Shown here one piece after another: positions 61,343 through 64,000 of a stretch of 64,000 bases of DNA. Origin of the DNA: Diploscapter coronatus (Eukaryota; Nematoda; Chromadorea; Rhabditida; Rhabditidae). The position numbers were made by a program, and so were the translations under genes. The number at the start of each line of letters is the position of its first letter. The first letter of the stretch is position 1. Location: contig OZ038422.1 in NCBI GenBank assembly GCA_964036155.1, forward strand, positions 52,723,201-52,787,200, in the 5' to 3' direction. Below the pieces are notes generated by a model that saw only the letters and a list, made by a program, of their open reading frames with translations, was not told the DNA's origin and ran no database searches.

Positions 61343-63514
61343 CTGTATGCGCGCAGAAGCAATAAAATGAAAAGAATGAATATGAATCGAATGGATGAAT
61401 CACGTAAATCCAGCGATCGAATTACACTTGGTTCCAGCAGTGGTCATAATTGCGCAAAACTCTTACAAAAAGTCGAAATTGTAAACAGCAGAGCCTGTTC
61501 ATGGGAACGCGCGTGGGCATTTTCGCATTTACATAAAATAAAAAAAAAACTCGAATTGCAAAAAGTCGGAATTTTCTTCTACGAAAGAGAAAAAACAACG
61601 GTACAAGTGAAGAAGGAGTGATGTGTCAGTGGAATGGAGGGAGCATGAATTAGGTGAAGAAAACGATTGAAATGCTGGGAGGAGAATTGAGAGAATAAAG
61701 ATGCGAGAAATGTGTTGCATTAGCTGGAAATTGCAGAAAATGACAGCGAAAACAATCAACAGGCAGATCAAAATATCCTGCTCTCCTGAGGGCGTTTTGT
61801 CGCATGTGATGAAATCAACATATCTCTTCTACGAGAACTCTACGAAAACTATAAGATATTAGTGAAAATAAAACGAAAGGACTGATCAAAATACCGTATC
61901 ACTTGTAGTTCAGCTCCACAATTGTTCCGATGAGTGTGCAAAGTTATGAAATTTCAGGGTATCAAATAGCGGTTTCAATTCGATTTCGAAATAATATTGA
62001 CCGACTCATCATTTGATTACAAAAAGTCGATATGTTTATCGAAGGGTTGAAATTAATCCGTAAAGTGCAGTTTAAAATGCCAAAAACGAGAAGAATTGAC
62101 GAAAACGAACTGCAAAGAGCTCTTCAGGGATTGGGTTGGCAGCGAATCGTGCAGACGACACGTCGACATAGCGAGTCTATCGGCTGACTGGAGTTGGGCC
62201 CTGTCCCAACCCAGTCAGGGAGGGAAATTGAGGGAATGAAGTAGGGGGAGGGCGCCAGTAAGCCGCACAAGCCTCGCCTTTCCTCTTTAGATGCCCGAGA
62301 TAATCGGATCAGAGTTCTCACTTGCATTTGCTACAGAATGAAAAGTGGTAAGTCTGTATTATATTATCGAGTGAAATAAATAATAAACAAGCAGGATGAG
62401 AAAAATGAGAGACATAAAAGTGCGATGAACAGAAATCGACACGTGTGGTTTCGGGAGACAGCGGGTGAATAGAACAGGGCGGAGAGATGGCGAAAAAGGG
62501 ACAGAAACAACGTGCCATAGTTTTGACGAAAGCACGAGGGGAAGACAGTGGTGTGTAACAGAAACATGACAATATCGATAGGCAAAATGATGAAGAGCAG
62601 CTGAACCAACACAAAGGAATCCAGAAGGAAGTGAAATTCCGCGAATTGCGCATTTCTCGGACGAAAAATTCAATTCTTCATAAAATATTGACAATAGGAC
62701 AGTTCCTCGCTATGAGATGAAATGAGAAGAGAAGGAACACTGGCACAACATCAGGATAACGAATTCGGAAAAAAATCTTGAGCATATGATGCAAATGCGA
62801 AATTGCATCATCGTAATCACCGTCTGAAAATTGATCCACTTCAAAACTCGGACGGACGAGTGACAAAAGTGAACCTTCGATTCCTCTGATGCACCCGTTT
62901 CAAGTGAAGTGATCGCATCGTGGCATCCATCCAGTAAAAAATGCCTGACAACATGACAGAGCATGCGAGAAAGAGTGCACGAGATCAGTCGGGATGAAGC
63001 GAGAAACACCGCTGGCAGCCGCGGTTATTTCGAGATCCATTTGTCTCTCTGCCTCACGTGTTGACATGATCGAACCTCTCTCCGCTTGCCTACCGTAGCC
63101 CTGCTACTCGCTGTAGTTTCCCTTCTCGTTCATATTTTCATTTCCATGCAACTCTGATGGCTGTGTTCCAAACTCTTTTTGCTATCTCCAACTGATCTAA
63201 AGAGCCTTTTGTTTTCAGTTTGTGTTTCACCGTTTTTATGTGTATGATGGCAGCCTGCCAGGTATTTGTCGGTCCATTTTCTCTATGACCATCTGATATC
63301 AGACCTTGATGATTTCCCAGAGCACCGTTTTCTATTTTCACTGGCAATTTCCCTCGCTTTACGCCCTTCGCGTTTTCCCGCATCTTCTTCTTCTTCTTCG
63401 ATGCGTCTTTTCGGTCGCTTTCACTTGACATTCTACAAGGCCACGCGCACCGAGTAGACACAAGCAGACAGAGGCACTACAAAAGCAAAGATGGAAAAAT
63501 GTCCAACGGCAGAA

Positions 63515-63528
63515 TTTTGGCGGGAAAA
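63515..63528. promoter_or_regulatory. E2F-like palindrome
   Basis: TTTTGGCGGGAAAA matches the E2F consensus. No gene with a start beside it could be resolved, so its target is unknown. Confidence 0.3.
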
Positions 63529-64000
63529 TTTGCCGCACACACAAAAGACATCGACACAAACATAGAAGTTAGATACTTGACAAATCGGTCGGGGGAAAAC
63601 GCGAAAATCACACCCGATTTTAATGATTGTAGTGACATAGGGGCATGCAATGGGAGCGAATCGCTAAAGATCTTTGAGACAAGCAATCCTCCAACAATAT
63701 ATGAAAATACAGAAAAAAAGCACGAATATCAGCTGATATCAATAGACAAAACGATCATAAATATTTGCGACCGCCGCCGATATTCAATGTGATGATAATC
63801 CAGCACCCGAAAAGAAGCAATCAATAGCCTCGTAAATCAATAATCAATCATAAACAGGCGATCAAACTGCACACGAAGGAGGGAAAGAAAAACGGTATTT
63901 TGAACTCGCAATCACATGTTCCCAACCATGGATGAGATTGTTTAGTGAAATCGGAAGGAGATTTTTCAAATTGTTTGACAATCACTTCGAAAATTTCGTC

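Larger units (their letters stand above)
51432..64000. other. Purine-rich region without convincing exons, upstream of the Smaug-like gene
   Basis: The plus strand is G/A-rich over most of 51.6-63 kb (for example 56.9-57.2, 60.2-60.6 and 62.4-62.6 kb). This means the minus strand is pyrimidine-rich, as nematode introns usually are on the sense strand. The first resolved Smaug exon starts at an acceptor, so a 5' exon and a long intron may lie here. ORFs on both strands are low-complexity and lack matching splice sites. Confidence 0.45.

Noticed and set aside
63499..63792. 97-codon plus-strand ORF starting MSNGRILAGKF
   Set aside because: Mixed composition looks protein-like, but there is no domain, signal or splice evidence, and the region is A-rich.
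1..64000. CRISPR arrays, rRNA, prophage or bacterial operons
   Set aside because: No regularly spaced direct repeats and no rRNA sequence; splice structure throughout shows a nematode nuclear genome.

Overview
The window is a segment of a nematode nuclear genome, most likely from a rhabditid; I cannot name the species. The evidence is short introns with T-rich acceptors ending TTTCAG or TTTTAG, many small exons, an AT-rich background, and gene families typical of worms. These include a tyrosinase with ShKT-type cysteine repeats, a Numb/NUM-1 homologue, the GINS subunit PSF1 and a Smaug-type SAM-domain RNA regulator. All gene models were spliced by hand, using reading-frame continuity and splice phase; no database search was possible.

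Layout. Positions 1-4649 (minus) hold a secreted tyrosinase-like gene that runs off the left edge. It appears to be two tyrosinase units in tandem, and the second has lost nearly all copper ligands. Positions 5.4-9.1 kb (minus) hold one orphan signal-peptide exon and two members of a small secreted-protein family. Positions 10.3-11.7 kb (plus) hold psf-1 (GINS1), with an E2F-like site just upstream. Positions 11.7-22.3 kb are gene-free, pyrimidine-rich and carry two large foldback DNA elements (14.5-15.7 kb with TA flanks, 17.8-20.2 kb with TTAA flanks). Positions 22.3-26.9 kb (plus) hold a 15-exon num-1 with an unexplained ORF inside one intron. Positions 28.8-36.2 kb (plus) hold six more members of the secreted-protein family in a head-to-tail array. 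Positions 39.7-51.4 kb (minus) hold a Smaug/SAMD4-like gene whose SAM domain is separated from its N-terminal part by an 8.1 kb intron. The rest, to 64 kb, is purine-rich sequence on the plus strand with no convincing coding exon; it may be the 5' intron or promoter region of the Smaug gene.

How the genes relate. PSF1 (replication), Numb (endocytic adaptor and cell fate) and Smaug (translational repression) are conserved single-copy genes with unrelated jobs. They sit between fast-evolving secreted families: the tyrosinase, and eight intact paralogues of a roughly 170-190 residue, probably helical, secreted protein with a conserved exon plan but no family name I recognise. That family is the best candidate here for something undescribed. 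Its members lie in two arrays of opposite orientation on either side of psf-1/num-1, and they show intron loss, an intron position shift and GC-AG introns.
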